A stretch of DNA of 64,000 nt from Hymenobacter mucosus (GCF_900188255.1 NZ_FZNS01000005.1:124001-188000), one strand, 5' to 3'; positions 17,996 to 27,490 are shown, numbered from the stretch's first letter. Program-made: numbers and translations. The notes: generated from the sequence alone by a model not told the origin.

Positions 17996-18967
17996 TTACT
18001 GACCTCGGTTGTAGAGCATGATGGCCTGCTTGACGCTGTTTTGCTGTTTGCCACCAATAACCAAGGGTACAATAGCCAGCGGAATAGCGGCGTACATCAG
18101 CGGGGAGATATTGAAGCCATTGTTGGAGCTGGTGCTGAAGCTAGACAGGACCCCCGCCAGCAAAAGGCCACCGGCGCCTACGTAGCTCAGGGTCGTGAGC
18201 GTTTGGTAGCGGCGGGCGTTGCTGAGTAGCTGGCTGCTGCCAGGGTTGTCGGACACGGCCAGCTGCAAGTTGCGGATGGTCATGTTTTCGATGGGGCCGT
18301 TGTCTTTGCTGAAGTACTCCGTTTTCACGGTGCGGTAGCCGCCGTACGGGAAGCCACCAAACCCACCGTAGCGCCCGTAGCCGTAGGGGCTGTAGCCATA
18401 GGGGTTGTTTACGTACTGCTGGCTGGTGATGGAATAGAGGCTAATACGACCCACCCGGTCGCGGCGCAGCGTGGTCTCGCGCTTGCTGCGGCCCGGTAGG
18501 GTAGTGCGCACATAAAATCCTGTTTCATCTTCGTAGTAGCGTACCTGGTCCATTTCAAAACGCTGCTGCCCATCGAGCAGCAAAAACGTGCGACCAAATA
18601 CGGGCTGCTTTATTTCCACGTCATAGGCGCGCATCACCTGCCCCGATTTCAAGCCCACTGCAAACCGGGTGGTATTGGCCGGGGGAAGCACCGCTTGCCG
18701 CTGCCGGCGCTCTGCTTCTGATACGGCGGGTGGTTCGGCAATGGTGCGGGGAGCAGTCTGAACCGTCCGGCGGGTAGTATCGGCGGGAGCCGGCGCCACG
18801 GATACCGGCGTTTCGGGCGTTGGGCTGGGAGCAGGAGTAGTAGCCGGTGGGGGCGTGGTAGGGACAGGAGCGCCTGGCAGGGTGTTGAGCTGGCGAGGCG
18901 TCTGTTGGGCCAAACCCGGAACAGCAAGCGTGCAGAGCACGGCCATCAGAAAGGAGCGGAGCTGCAT
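17996..18967 (-). CDS. Secreted/membrane protein of unknown function
   Basis: A 323-residue protein that I do not recognise. The start at 18967 gives a clean signal peptide (MQLRSFLMAVLCTLAVPGLA). A Pro/Thr-rich linker follows (about residues 30-75). Then comes a beta-rich domain with repeated strand pairs (RFAVGLKSGQVMRAYDVEI, RTFLLLDGQQRFEMDQVRYY). A Gly/Tyr-rich patch (NPYGYSPYGYGRYGG) comes next, and finally two hydrophobic helices (SYVGAGGLLLAGVLS and SPLMYAAIPLAIVPLVI). It is the last gene after the DUF2339 protein, 77 bp downstream, and is probably co-transcribed. Confidence 0.75.
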   Translation of the reverse strand: MQLRSFLMAVLCTLAVPGLAQQTPRQLNTLPGAPVPTTPPPATTPAPSPTPETPVSVAPAPADTTRRTVQTAPRTIAEPPAVSEAERRQRQAVLPPANTTRFAVGLKSGQVMRAYDVEIKQPVFGRTFLLLDGQQRFEMDQVRYYEDETGFYVRTTLPGRSKRETTLRRDRVGRISLYSITSQQYVNNPYGYSPYGYGRYGGFGGFPYGGYRTVKTEYFSKDNGPIENMTIRNLQLAVSDNPGSSQLLSNARRYQTLTTLSYVGAGGLLLAGVLSSFSTSSNNGFNISPLMYAAIPLAIVPLVIGGKQQNSVKQAIMLYNRGQ

Positions 18968-19044
18968 AAGAGGTGTAGATAAGAACGTATGCCGGAATAG
19001 GGCCGGTGCCGAGTGGAAATTAGGTGAAGAAGAAGCCGCCAAGC

Positions 19045-22000
19045 CTAGGCTACTGGCGGGTCAGCGGCGGGCGGCACTAGTGAGTCGGGGATGTCGGCGG
19101 CCTCAAAGCGAGCTTTGAAGCGCGAGTATAACCCGTTCATACCCAGTAAGAGCAGTCCCATGAAAATGAATACCAGGGCGCGGGTGAACGTATCGCGTTG
19201 GCTGAGGTCGAAAAATACGAGCCGTACCAAACATACCAGCACACCTGCCAGGGCTACATAACGCATATCGCGCCGCCGTAGTGCAATGCTGGTCCCAAAT
19301 ACCGCCACGCATTCCAGCGTGAGCAAAACCGTAAGCACGGACCGGTCGAAGGACTGGATGAGCAGCAGGGACAGCACCACAAATGCCGGGTATAGGAGCG
19401 CACTCAGTAGGGCTTTGGGAGCAATATGAGTGAGAGGCCGCAGCCACCCAGCAGCGGGCGGCAGGCTGGGCGGCACCAACTGGCTGGGTACCAGCGTTAG
19501 GGCGGCGTAGCCAAACATTCCTACTGCGGTAAGCGCCACGGCCCACCAGTCTAGCGTGAGAATAGCGGCGGGCGATAAGTGCCTCAGGGCAGCTATAGCG
19601 GCCGCTCCTGCTGCTAGCCAATAATAGAGGCGGCCGTAAGCCCACATGCGGCGTACCCGCTCGGGTAAATGACGAGCACCACACGTGAGCAGGAAGGCCG
19701 TGAGTAGCAAGAACGGCCCGTACCAGGGGCCCCGCAACTCCTGCAACAGGGTGAGCGTCCAGAGGCCCAAGGCTGCTTCGGGCAGCCACGGATGCAGCAC
19801 CCGCCACGAGCGGTACTGCGGTAGCCCCATGGGCGGCCGCAATGCCGCCACGCCCGCCAAGGCCACCAACATGGCTAGGGCCGAAAGACGGTGCTCTGGG
19901 ATGCCCGCCGCCGTGCCCGTTGCCGGCATAATGCATCCTACGTGCACACACAAAGCCAACCCCAAGAAAGCGTATCCTAAGTGCAGCAAATAGCGGTCGG
20001 GGTAGCCCTGGCGCGCAACTTCTGCCTCGGTGGGGGAGGAATGCCGGAATCCTATGGCCGCTATACAGGCCACGCCTGCTAGACCTAACCATAAGAGCAT
20101 CGTCAGGAAATAGTAGTGCGCCGGGCCAGGGAGTAGTGAAGTGAGCACCAGCAGTTGGGCGCCCAGTAAGTACAGCCACGGCCAGCGGACATAGCGGCTT
20201 TGGGCCGCTACCCAGCTCACCCGCAAACCTACTGCGGCTACGGCTACCAGAGGGACTAGGTAGCGCAGGGCCAGCACTCCTTGCAAGGCGTTGGGGCGGT
20301 GTATATCGAAGGCTACGCTCCACTGCATAGCTGTAAGCCCCAAAGTTGCTAGCATAGCTCCCGCCCATACGCCGGGTGCTGCTACATAGCGCCGGAGTAC
20401 AAGCAGCCCTGCCAGCACTGGGGCCGCCGCCCAGCCCAGCCACGCGTGCGAGTAGTAGTAGGCGCAGCTAGTAAGCAGCAGCCACCCTACCGACGCACCT
20501 ACTAGGCGCACTTTGTACGTGGGGCCTACGGGCAGCTCATCGAAAGCCGGAAAGCGGCGCGCTGCCACTAGCTGCCATACCAACGTAGTGAAGGCGGCAA
20601 CGAGCAGCACCGTTGCGCGGTGCCAGGTAGGAAGTGCGCTTCTGGTAGACTCATGCACCACAATAGGCAGCACCAAAGTCCCGAGCAGAATGGCCTGCAC
20701 GTGGAGGCGGAGCAACAGTCGTTCTTGCTTCCAGCCCAGCACGGCCGCTGCTACCAGCAGTTCCAGATACAAGATTAGTCCTACACTAGGCCAGTTCATA
20801 CCAGCTTGGTGCAGCCCCATGATAGTAAGCAGCAGTACTAATTGACCCGTGCCTATGTGCACGCGCGCCAGCCAGCCAGCCACGGGCCGAACCCATGCTG
20901 CCAGCCCCAATAGTCCTGCTCCTACAAGGGTGGAGGCTACTAACAGTGCTGTAATCGGAGGCTGGGGCCACTGGTGCAGGGCATAGGAAAGCAGCCCGGC
21001 TGCGCCAGCAGCCAGCAGGCTGCCCGCCACGCCTGTAGTATTCAATACCTCGCTCGCAAATCCGGATAAGGTAACATCTGCTTCCTCACCGGTAGGCCGT
21101 GGGCGAGTACCAAGCCAGCGGAAGTACGCCGTAACTAGCCCTGCGGAGAGCAGTAGCACACCCACGTGACGGTAGAGTTCTGCGGGGGTGTAGGTAGAAA
21201 CTAGTGCCGCGTTCAGCAGAATCTGTCCGGCTGCGGTCAGGAGCAAGCCAATAGACGCTACCTGGAAGACTACTGGCTCGTTTTCGCGGGCCATCACCAC
21301 GGCTACCACCATCATTTCTAGGAGCACAAATAGCAACATCACGCTGCCCGATGCCTGCCAGCCCTGCAAGGACAGGGCCGTAGCCAACGCCAGGGCCAGC
21401 GAAATCAGGGTGTCGGTGCGGAAGAGCCAGCGGATACCAAGGCGGCGGGCATGACGGGCCACGAAGAAGGTAGCAATGGCTCCTAAGCCCAGCGGAATAG
21501 TTTTCCAGCGCGAGCCAGTGCTATATAAGTACAGGTTAATACCTAGGAAAGTCCAGTTGAGTAGGTGCGCTACAAACAGCAAAGGCACGAAGCCTGCCTG
21601 TGCGTAAATGCGCCGATACTGCACAAGGGCGGCGGCAACACCTACCAGCAGCACCAAGCCCATGGCCACCAAGCGCAACGCCGGGCTGAGTGCTACGACT
21701 TGGGCGTGCCAGTAGAGGTGGAAGCAGAAAAAGCTCACCAGCGTGAGGAGCAACTGATATTTCCACCGCTCGCGGTACGTAATGCTGATGCTGAACACCG
21801 TGACGCCAGTAGCGGCGGCCAGGGTAATAACTGTGGGTGGCAGCACCGCCAGCGACACCAAGCTCAACACCCCGTGCAGCGTGGCTACTGACTCGCGGCT
21901 GGCCGTCCAGGCAAGGTAAAGGTTGAGGGCTACGCCCGCAAACAGCAGCAGGTAGTCGAGGGGTGGCTCGGCCCAGCGGAGCCCTGCAATACTGACAGAA

Positions 22001-22746
22001 CCCACGCAAGCAAACAGGAAAATAGCCGCCGCGCTGCTTTGCAGCCACACACTTAGTTTTTCGGCAAATGCAAAACGCCGCAAGTACACCCGAGAGCCCA
22101 GGAGCGCGACCGCCAAGCTAGTAATCAGCAGGAAGCGGTAAACCGGGGCGAGCCGCAAGGCGGTGTATATGCCCAGAAATCCTACCCCTGTCACGAGTAC
22201 TACGGCTCCCAGAATACCGGTCCAGTTCTCAAGTAACAAACGCTCGACCCGGTCCCACCACGTAGGGCCGGCTGGCATGGGTGGCTTGGGTGCTACCACT
22301 GGTGGAATTGCCACGGGCGGAGCAAGGTGCCGGGCCACCTCAGGCACTACCACGGGTGGTGCCGCAGCAGCAAGGGGCGCGGCTACTGGCGCCGGAACCG
22401 GAGTAGGAGCAGCCGGGCGCGGAGCAGGAGGTAGTACCGGTACTGCTGGCACTATGGGCGGTGCCACAACGGGGGGAGGCGCCGTCACTGGCGGGGCTGG
22501 GGCTGGTGGGGCCGCCGGGCTAGTAGCCACTACCAGTGGTGGCTTGGGCAGTGGTGAGGCCGCTGCTGGGAGAGTAGTGTGGCGGAGGGTTTCTTCTAGT
22601 AGCTGAAGCCGCCTTTCTAGCTGCGCCTGGGTGTCGTCGCGCTTGCGTAAGTCGCGGCGCAAATCGTCAAGCTGCTGCTGAAAACGGCTGTAATACATGT
22701 AGCCGACGCCCGCAACGATAATTAATATAAACAACGCAATATCCAT
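19045..22746 (-). CDS. Giant DUF2339 polytopic membrane protein
   Basis: A 1233-residue inner-membrane protein. An N-terminal anchor helix (MDIALFILIIVAGVGYMYYS) leads to a coiled coil (about residues 20-55, QQLDDLRRDLRKRDDTQAQL). A Pro/Ala/Val low-complexity linker of about 100 residues follows. Some 25-30 transmembrane helices then run to the end, with a short charged tail. This architecture matches DUF2339, whose role is unknown. The ATG at 22746 is preferred to one 33 bp upstream, because that one lies inside the terminator hairpin of the preceding gene. Confidence 0.85.
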   Translation of the reverse strand: MDIALFILIIVAGVGYMYYSRFQQQLDDLRRDLRKRDDTQAQLERRLQLLEETLRHTTLPAAASPLPKPPLVVATSPAAPPAPAPPVTAPPPVVAPPIVPAVPVLPPAPRPAAPTPVPAPVAAPLAAAAPPVVVPEVARHLAPPVAIPPVVAPKPPMPAGPTWWDRVERLLLENWTGILGAVVLVTGVGFLGIYTALRLAPVYRFLLITSLAVALLGSRVYLRRFAFAEKLSVWLQSSAAAIFLFACVGSVSIAGLRWAEPPLDYLLLFAGVALNLYLAWTASRESVATLHGVLSLVSLAVLPPTVITLAAATGVTVFSISITYRERWKYQLLLTLVSFFCFHLYWHAQVVALSPALRLVAMGLVLLVGVAAALVQYRRIYAQAGFVPLLFVAHLLNWTFLGINLYLYSTGSRWKTIPLGLGAIATFFVARHARRLGIRWLFRTDTLISLALALATALSLQGWQASGSVMLLFVLLEMMVVAVVMARENEPVVFQVASIGLLLTAAGQILLNAALVSTYTPAELYRHVGVLLLSAGLVTAYFRWLGTRPRPTGEEADVTLSGFASEVLNTTGVAGSLLAAGAAGLLSYALHQWPQPPITALLVASTLVGAGLLGLAAWVRPVAGWLARVHIGTGQLVLLLTIMGLHQAGMNWPSVGLILYLELLVAAAVLGWKQERLLLRLHVQAILLGTLVLPIVVHESTRSALPTWHRATVLLVAAFTTLVWQLVAARRFPAFDELPVGPTYKVRLVGASVGWLLLTSCAYYYSHAWLGWAAAPVLAGLLVLRRYVAAPGVWAGAMLATLGLTAMQWSVAFDIHRPNALQGVLALRYLVPLVAVAAVGLRVSWVAAQSRYVRWPWLYLLGAQLLVLTSLLPGPAHYYFLTMLLWLGLAGVACIAAIGFRHSSPTEAEVARQGYPDRYLLHLGYAFLGLALCVHVGCIMPATGTAAGIPEHRLSALAMLVALAGVAALRPPMGLPQYRSWRVLHPWLPEAALGLWTLTLLQELRGPWYGPFLLLTAFLLTCGARHLPERVRRMWAYGRLYYWLAAGAAAIAALRHLSPAAILTLDWWAVALTAVGMFGYAALTLVPSQLVPPSLPPAAGWLRPLTHIAPKALLSALLYPAFVVLSLLLIQSFDRSVLTVLLTLECVAVFGTSIALRRRDMRYVALAGVLVCLVRLVFFDLSQRDTFTRALVFIFMGLLLLGMNGLYSRFKARFEAADIPDSLVPPAADPPVA

Positions 22747-22760
22747 GACTCCCAAATAGC

Positions 22761-22804
22761 AAAAAAACCTGCGGAGCATCCCTATAAGGAAACTTCGCAG
22801 GTTT
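22761..22804 (-). terminator. Terminator after response regulator gene
   Basis: Stem AAACCTGCGGAG (22765-22776) with CTTCGCAGGTTT (22793-22804), one mismatch. Read on the minus strand it ends in a run of seven T. It separates the kinase/regulator pair from the DUF2339 gene. Confidence 0.85.
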
Positions 22805-22826
22805 AAAATTGTGCTGTTGGCTTCGG

Positions 22827-23237
22827 CTACTTCAGCAGCTTTTCCAGCAAGTTCATGCTGTCTACCATGTCGGGGCTGCTCTCAAAATCCAGGGGCTTGA
22901 GGATGTAGCCGCTCACCCCCAAGTTTTGCGTGTTCAGACGGTCCACATCCATGCTGGAGGTAGTGGTAATAAACACCGGAATGTCGCTAAGCTCCGCCGT
23001 TCCTCGCAGCTCGGCCAGAAATTCATGCCCATTCATTTTGGGCATGTTCAGGTCCAGCAAAATTACCTCGGGCAGGGGCCGGATGGGCTCCGCACCATTA
23101 CGGCCCAGCAGCAGGTCTAAGGCTTCCAGACCGTTGAAGGCCGTGTGTAGGGTGTGAGGTACGTTAAACTTTTCGAAGGCCTTCTTGGCCGTCATGGTAT
23201 CAAAGAAATCGTCTTCGACGAGCAGTACTGAGCGCAT
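22827..23237 (-). CDS. Single-domain response regulator (CheY/Rcp1-like)
   Basis: A 136-residue receiver domain without an output domain. The acidic pocket is VEDDFFD at the N-terminus, the phospho-acceptor is Asp62 in LLDLNMPKMNG, and the conserved Lys is in GYILKPLDF. It lies 45 bp downstream of the histidine kinase on the same strand and is its probable partner. The arrangement resembles phytochrome-type kinase/Rcp1 pairs, where the receiver acts by protein contact. Confidence 0.93.
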   Translation of the reverse strand: MRSVLLVEDDFFDTMTAKKAFEKFNVPHTLHTAFNGLEALDLLLGRNGAEPIRPLPEVILLDLNMPKMNGHEFLAELRGTAELSDIPVFITTTSSMDVDRLNTQNLGVSGYILKPLDFESSPDMVDSMNLLEKLLK

Positions 23238-23282
23238 AGGGGAGGGGTATTTGCGGAAGAAAGTAGTGCTAGGGTAGTGCCG

Positions 23283-24782
23283 CTAGGAACTGGCTACTTC
23301 TTTTGGCCACGTGAAGATAAATGCTGCACCGTCGCCTTCCGTCGATTCTACGTGAATAGTGCCTTTTTGCTCATCAATTATTTTTTTGACGATGCTAAGG
23401 CCAATGCCCGTACTCTCGGCCGTGTGCCGGTCGCGTAGGGTCTGGAACATCAGGAAAATTTTCTCGTGAAACTGCGGCGCAATGCCGGGCCCGTCGTCCT
23501 GCACCCGAAACTCGTAGCACTGGCCCACATCGCGGCTGGTGACGGTGATGGTGCCCGCAGCCTGGTGATGATACTTGGCCGCGTTGCCCATCAGGTTGGT
23601 GAATACCTGTTGCAGGCTCAGGCGGTCGGCAATCAGCGTGGGCAGGGGCTCGGGCGTGAGCACCTGAAAGCCAACCGGCACCACTAGTTCCTTCACTTCG
23701 GCTACCAGTTGCTGCACATTGACTTCCTCTACCTGGCGCTGGGTGCGGCCGGCGCGGGCGTAGGCCAGCAGCCCGTTGATGAGGTCTTCCAGCCGATGCA
23801 GGCGGCCCTTCATCATCTCCAAGTATTGGCGCATCTGGTCACTGAGTTCGTGCGGCAACTCGTCCTCAATCCACTTCATCACCGTAACCACGCCCCGCAG
23901 CGGAGCCTTCAAGTCGTGGGAGGCCACGTAGGCAAACTGGTCGAGCTCCTGGTTGCGCTTTTCCAGCGCCGCAAAGCTTTCGTCCAAGGTTTGGGTCATG
24001 CGGTTGAGGGAAGAGCTTAAGTTGCCTAAGCTGTCCTGCTCCTGGTCACTGATCTTAACCGTGTAGTCGCCCTGTACCACTTTGTTGGCTAGCTCCTCAA
24101 TGATGTGAATGCGGTGCGAAACGGCCGCGTTGGTATTGGCCAGCTCCAATTGCAGCGCTTGGTTGGCCCGCAGCTCCTGGCTGATCTTGGTGAACAGCCA
24201 CAGCACAATGAGTATGGCCAGCACCGCCGATACGACAATGGCCAGTGGGGTGGTGTTTTCGTAGAAATCCTGATTTTTGGCCCGGCCCTCCAGCAAGGTA
24301 TTCTCGGTGTTCCGAATGCGCAGAACGACGGCACGTAGCGTCCGCAATACTGAGCGGTCGGCGCGGGTCAGGTCGCGGGCAGCGTAGGGGGAAGGGGGCA
24401 CTTGGCGCCACTTCTCCAGCAGCACCTTCTCGCTTGCTACTATCCGCCGTAGCGTATCTAGGCGGTCAAGCTGCTCGGGGTTGTCACGCAGTAGAATCTG
24501 CAGGGCATCAAAGTCGGTATGCCACGCTTCTACTGCCTCAAGGTAAGTGGGCAGGAAGGTTGAATCATTCAGCAGCAGGTAGCCCCGCACGGAAGCCTGG
24601 GCGTCGCGCACTTTGGTGCGCAGCTCCGAAGTGTGCTGAATAACCTGGTAGGTGTGCTCTACTTGGCGTGTATAGAAGCTAAGCTGCTGAATGCTACGGT
24701 AGGCGGCAATGGAAGTGAGCAGCAGCACGAGTAGCGCAATACTGAAGCCCAGAATAATTTTGGTGTTGAGTTGTAACCGCAT
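23283..24782 (-). CDS. Membrane sensor histidine kinase (CHASE3-type sensor)
   Basis: A 499-residue kinase. Helix 1 spans about residues 9-27 (ILGFSIALLVLLLTSIAAY). The extracytoplasmic helical bundle has the CHASE3 signature (RDAQASVRGYLLLND). Helix 2 is near 182-203, followed by a HAMP-like linker. HisKA carries the phospho-His in YVASHDLKAPLRG. The HATPase has GNAAKYHH, DDGPGIAP and TGIGLSIVKKI. I prefer the ATG at 24782, since an upstream start would add 50 polar residues before the first helix. The stimulus is unknown; the neighbouring receiver is the likely target. Confidence 0.93.
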   Translation of the reverse strand: MRLQLNTKIILGFSIALLVLLLTSIAAYRSIQQLSFYTRQVEHTYQVIQHTSELRTKVRDAQASVRGYLLLNDSTFLPTYLEAVEAWHTDFDALQILLRDNPEQLDRLDTLRRIVASEKVLLEKWRQVPPSPYAARDLTRADRSVLRTLRAVVLRIRNTENTLLEGRAKNQDFYENTTPLAIVVSAVLAILIVLWLFTKISQELRANQALQLELANTNAAVSHRIHIIEELANKVVQGDYTVKISDQEQDSLGNLSSSLNRMTQTLDESFAALEKRNQELDQFAYVASHDLKAPLRGVVTVMKWIEDELPHELSDQMRQYLEMMKGRLHRLEDLINGLLAYARAGRTQRQVEEVNVQQLVAEVKELVVPVGFQVLTPEPLPTLIADRLSLQQVFTNLMGNAAKYHHQAAGTITVTSRDVGQCYEFRVQDDGPGIAPQFHEKIFLMFQTLRDRHTAESTGIGLSIVKKIIDEQKGTIHVESTEGDGAAFIFTWPKEVASS

Positions 24783-24988
24783 CAGGAAAAGCGTGGCTGA
24801 ACAGAGGGCAGGCAGGGCGCCTACGCGAATGCAAGAGTACGGGTTGGGCTCCACAGTTGCGGTACTTTGCCTCCGGTTGCTTTTGTCTGCCCGGCGTAGC
24901 CTGTGTGGGGCTGCAAGTTCCTGGGGGCGCATCGGAGTAGCTGCCGTATCTTCGCGCTGCCGGAGTTGCCCCCGCCCGGTTTTTCCCC

Positions 24989-25795
24989 ATGCCCGACCTC
25001 ATTACCAGCCCCCAAAATCCGCGTATCAAAAACCTGCTCAAGCTCCAGCAAAAGTCCTCAGAGCGGCGGGCCCAAGGACTCACTATCATAGAGGGGCTGC
25101 GGGAGTTGACCATTGCGCACGGCGCGGGCGTAGTGGTTCCGGCGCTTTTTGTGTGCGCCGAGCTAGCCGGGGCCGAGCGTCAGCAGCAGCTGCGCGACTT
25201 ATTTGGGCGCGGCACTACGGAGTGGTTTGAGGTATCGAAGGCCGTATTCGAGAAAGTAGCCTACCGCGAAGGGTCCGATGGGGTATTGGCGTTGGCCCAG
25301 CCCCCAAAGCGTACACTGGATGCACTGCCCTTGCCCGCGGCCCCGCTGCTGCTGGTGCTGGAAGCGGTGGAGAAGCCCGGAAACCTGGGCGCCATCTTGC
25401 GGACTGCCGATGCCGCGCAGGCTACTGCCGTCATAGTCTGCGACCCGCGTACCGACTTATTTAATCCCAACGCTATTCGGAGCAGCATTGGGTGCTCATT
25501 TACGGTGCCGACCATTGCCACCACCCGCGACGAGTTGCTGGCCTGGTGCCGCCACCACGGCATTCGTACCTACGCGGCGGCCCTCACCGAGCACGCCGTT
25601 CCGTACACTACCTGCGACTTTCGCGGCCCCACAGCCCTGGTGATGGGCACCGAAGCCGACGGCCTTACGCCTGCCCTACTCCAGGCCTGCGACCAGACCA
25701 TTATCATTCCTATGCGCGGGGCCATCGACTCGCTTAACGTGAGCACCGCTACGGCTATCCTGACCTTTGAGGCCGTGCGCCAGCGCGAAGCTTAG
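24989..25795 (+). CDS. TrmH/SpoU-family RNA 2'-O-methyltransferase
   Basis: A 268-residue SPOUT methyltransferase. The N-terminal RNA-binding domain opens SPQNPRIKNLLKLQQKS. The knotted SAM-binding part carries the three family motifs: NLGAILRTADA (motif 1), VMGTEADGL (motif 2) and SLNVSTATAI (motif 3). It probably methylates a ribose in rRNA or tRNA; the exact site is unknown. It is divergent from the sensor kinase with a 206-bp shared upstream region and is apparently monocistronic. Confidence 0.92.
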   Translation: MPDLITSPQNPRIKNLLKLQQKSSERRAQGLTIIEGLRELTIAHGAGVVVPALFVCAELAGAERQQQLRDLFGRGTTEWFEVSKAVFEKVAYREGSDGVLALAQPPKRTLDALPLPAAPLLLVLEAVEKPGNLGAILRTADAAQATAVIVCDPRTDLFNPNAIRSSIGCSFTVPTIATTRDELLAWCRHHGIRTYAAALTEHAVPYTTCDFRGPTALVMGTEADGLTPALLQACDQTIIIPMRGAIDSLNVSTATAILTFEAVRQREA

Positions 25796-25816
25796 AAAGC
25801 GCAGATAAAACAGCTG

Positions 25817-26551
25817 CTACACCCGCCGGAGCCCCAACACTCGAACATCTACCGGCTCGGCGGCCAGCAGGTGTGGCTGCCCCTGCGGCGTAGGCAGCCC
25901 ATGGCTTTCAACGAGGGTAGACTCCCACGTATGTAAGGTGGCCTGGCGCAGCTGCCAGGGCTCGTGCCAAAGCGTACCGCGCCACAAATGCGGGCTCTGT
26001 ATAGCTTGTGGTAGTGTGGGACCGGCGGTGTACAGGTGGTAGCGCTCAGTGAGAAAGTACTCCAAGGAGCCAGGCTGAGCCTGGGGAAGGGCCGCACCGG
26101 GCGTCCAGCTAGCGGCAAACGTAGCGGGAGGCATGTGCCGATGCGTGCGCGTGCTAGCAAAGTGCAGGGTGCCGTCCTGCTGGGTAAACTGCATACGAGC
26201 GTGCAAGTACGGCAGGTGGAAGAGGGCACGAGCCAGCTCCACGGCCAGAAAGCTGTCGGCATCCAACGATAGAAACCACACGCCCGGAACACCATCGAGG
26301 CAGGCGTAGGTGCGCACGTTTAGCTCGTGCAAGGTGCGCAGCCCCGGCACGGTAGGCAGGCCGGGCGGGCGCACGCCACTCATGGAAAACGGTACCACGC
26401 CTAGCCATGCTTGGCCTGCAAACACATCAAGCGCAAGCCGGGGTGGGAGGTAGGGCCGGAGCAAGCTGGGCGCCACGGGCCAGTGAGCAAACAGTAGCTG
26501 GCTCCAGCGCTGGTGCAGCAAGGGTAGGCCAGAAGGGCGGGAAGAAGACAT
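25817..26551 (-). CDS. DUF2071 (YqjF-like) protein
   Basis: A 244-residue protein of the YqjF/DUF2071 family. Characteristic parts are the opening LLHQRWSQLLFAHWPV with PYLPPRLALDVFAGQAWLGV, the LHELNVRTYACLDGVPGVWF segment, and the late YLTERYHLYT-like FLTERYHLYT. The function of the family is unknown. I chose the ATG at 26551; one 27 bp upstream adds residues not seen in relatives. It converges closely (21 bp) on the SpoU gene without a visible terminator. Confidence 0.85.
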   Translation of the reverse strand: MSSSRPSGLPLLHQRWSQLLFAHWPVAPSLLRPYLPPRLALDVFAGQAWLGVVPFSMSGVRPPGLPTVPGLRTLHELNVRTYACLDGVPGVWFLSLDADSFLAVELARALFHLPYLHARMQFTQQDGTLHFASTRTHRHMPPATFAASWTPGAALPQAQPGSLEYFLTERYHLYTAGPTLPQAIQSPHLWRGTLWHEPWQLRQATLHTWESTLVESHGLPTPQGQPHLLAAEPVDVRVLGLRRV

Positions 26552-26853
26552 AGAACAGAAACAACGCCAGCGCTCCATTAGCTAGCTAAAATGAAAAGCC
26601 AGCGGCGCTGCCCAGCATGCTCTTCGTGCCAGGGCAGGCGGCCGTTGCGGGCAGTGGCATGCATTTGCACGTTGCCATCGGACAGGCAGCGGTGGAGCAG
26701 GTAGCACATGACGTGATGAACTGAAGAAAGCAGCGTAAGCAAGCATATGGATAGGTGCACCTAACTGAAAACCGCCCGAGCAAGTTATACGAAGCAATGG
26801 GCCCGCCCGCGGCCTACCTTCGTACCTATTACCAACCATCAAACTGCTTTTTC
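26552..26853. other. 302-bp gap between divergent DUF2071 and acylphosphatase genes
   Basis: No gene supported. Short reading frames run through it on the minus strand but have no recognisable features. TACCTTCG at about 26816, one base off the -7 consensus TAnnTTTG, may serve acyP. No repeat or RNA gene seen. Confidence 0.4.
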
Positions 26854-27135
26854 ATGTCCATCGAACACCGAACTCTTCAGGTGCACGGCCGCGTGCAAGG
26901 CGTTTTCTACCGCCAAAGTACCCAGCAGGAAGCCAGTCGTCTTGGACTTACGGGCACCGTACGCAACAACGAGGATGGCACCGTAAGTATTGAGGCGGAG
27001 GGGTCTGCCGAAGCCCTGGATGCGCTGGAAGCGTGGTGCCAGCAGGGCCCGCCTGCGGCCCGCGTAGAGAAGGTAGTTGTTCGGGCGGGTGAGGTGCAGG
27101 GCTACCGCGAGTTCGCCGTACAACGAGGAAAGTAG
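26854..27135 (+). CDS. acyP: Acylphosphatase
   Basis: A 93-residue acylphosphatase that hydrolyses carboxyl-phosphate bonds. The active-site signature VHGRVQGVFYR holds the phosphate-binding Arg, and the catalytic Asn lies in TVRNNEDGTVSIEAEG. Length matches the family. The ATG at 26854 gives the standard N-terminus; an upstream in-frame start would add 33 unrelated residues. The SMR gene follows after 3 bp, so they are co-transcribed. Confidence 0.95.
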   Translation: MSIEHRTLQVHGRVQGVFYRQSTQQEASRLGLTGTVRNNEDGTVSIEAEGSAEALDALEAWCQQGPPAARVEKVVVRAGEVQGYREFAVQRGK

Positions 27136-27138
27136 GCC

Positions 27139-27471
27139 ATGAAAAACTGGCTTATTCTGCTGCTAGCTATTGTGTCAGAAACTATTGCTACCTCCGCCCT
27201 CAAAGCTTCCGAGGGTTTTACGCGGCTGTGGCCTAGTGTCATCGTCGTTATCGGCTACGGGGTAGCATTCTACTGCATGAGCTTGACCATTAAGGTAATT
27301 CCCGTGGGTATTGCCTACGCCATCTGGTCGGGGGTAGGTATCTTACTGATTACGCTGGTAGGCGTGGTGCTATACAAGCAAGTGCCAGATGCCCCTGCTA
27401 TACTTGGGCTGCTGCTCATTCTGAGCGGTATTGTGGTTATCCAGGTCTTTTCTAAAACAGCTTCTCACTAA
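27139..27471 (+). CDS. SMR-family small multidrug/guanidinium exporter
   Basis: A 110-residue inner-membrane protein with four helices and the essential Glu14 (LAIVSETIATSALKASEGF). GIAYAIWSGVGI in helix 3 is the dimerisation face typical of EmrE/Gdx proteins. Members export quaternary cations or guanidinium; the sequence alone does not decide which. No guanidine riboswitch is apparent upstream. It is sandwiched between acyP (3 bp) and a lipoprotein gene (19 bp). Confidence 0.93.
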   Translation: MKNWLILLLAIVSETIATSALKASEGFTRLWPSVIVVIGYGVAFYCMSLTIKVIPVGIAYAIWSGVGILLITLVGVVLYKQVPDAPAILGLLLILSGIVVIQVFSKTASH

Positions 27472-27490
27472 CCAAGCCGCTACATCTCTC

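Noticed and set aside
19103..20443. A 446-residue open frame in another phase within the DUF2339 gene
   Set aside because: It lies wholly inside the DUF2339 coding region, is Arg/Ala/Gly-rich without family motifs, and reflects the high GC third positions of the real gene.
22163..22606. Gly/Ala/Thr-rich frame on the plus strand
   Set aside because: It is the antisense image of the Pro/Ala/Val linker of the DUF2339 protein.
26578..26760. Short minus-strand frame upstream of the DUF2071 gene
   Set aside because: No signal, motif or start context supports it, and overlapping frames of similar length exist in all phases.
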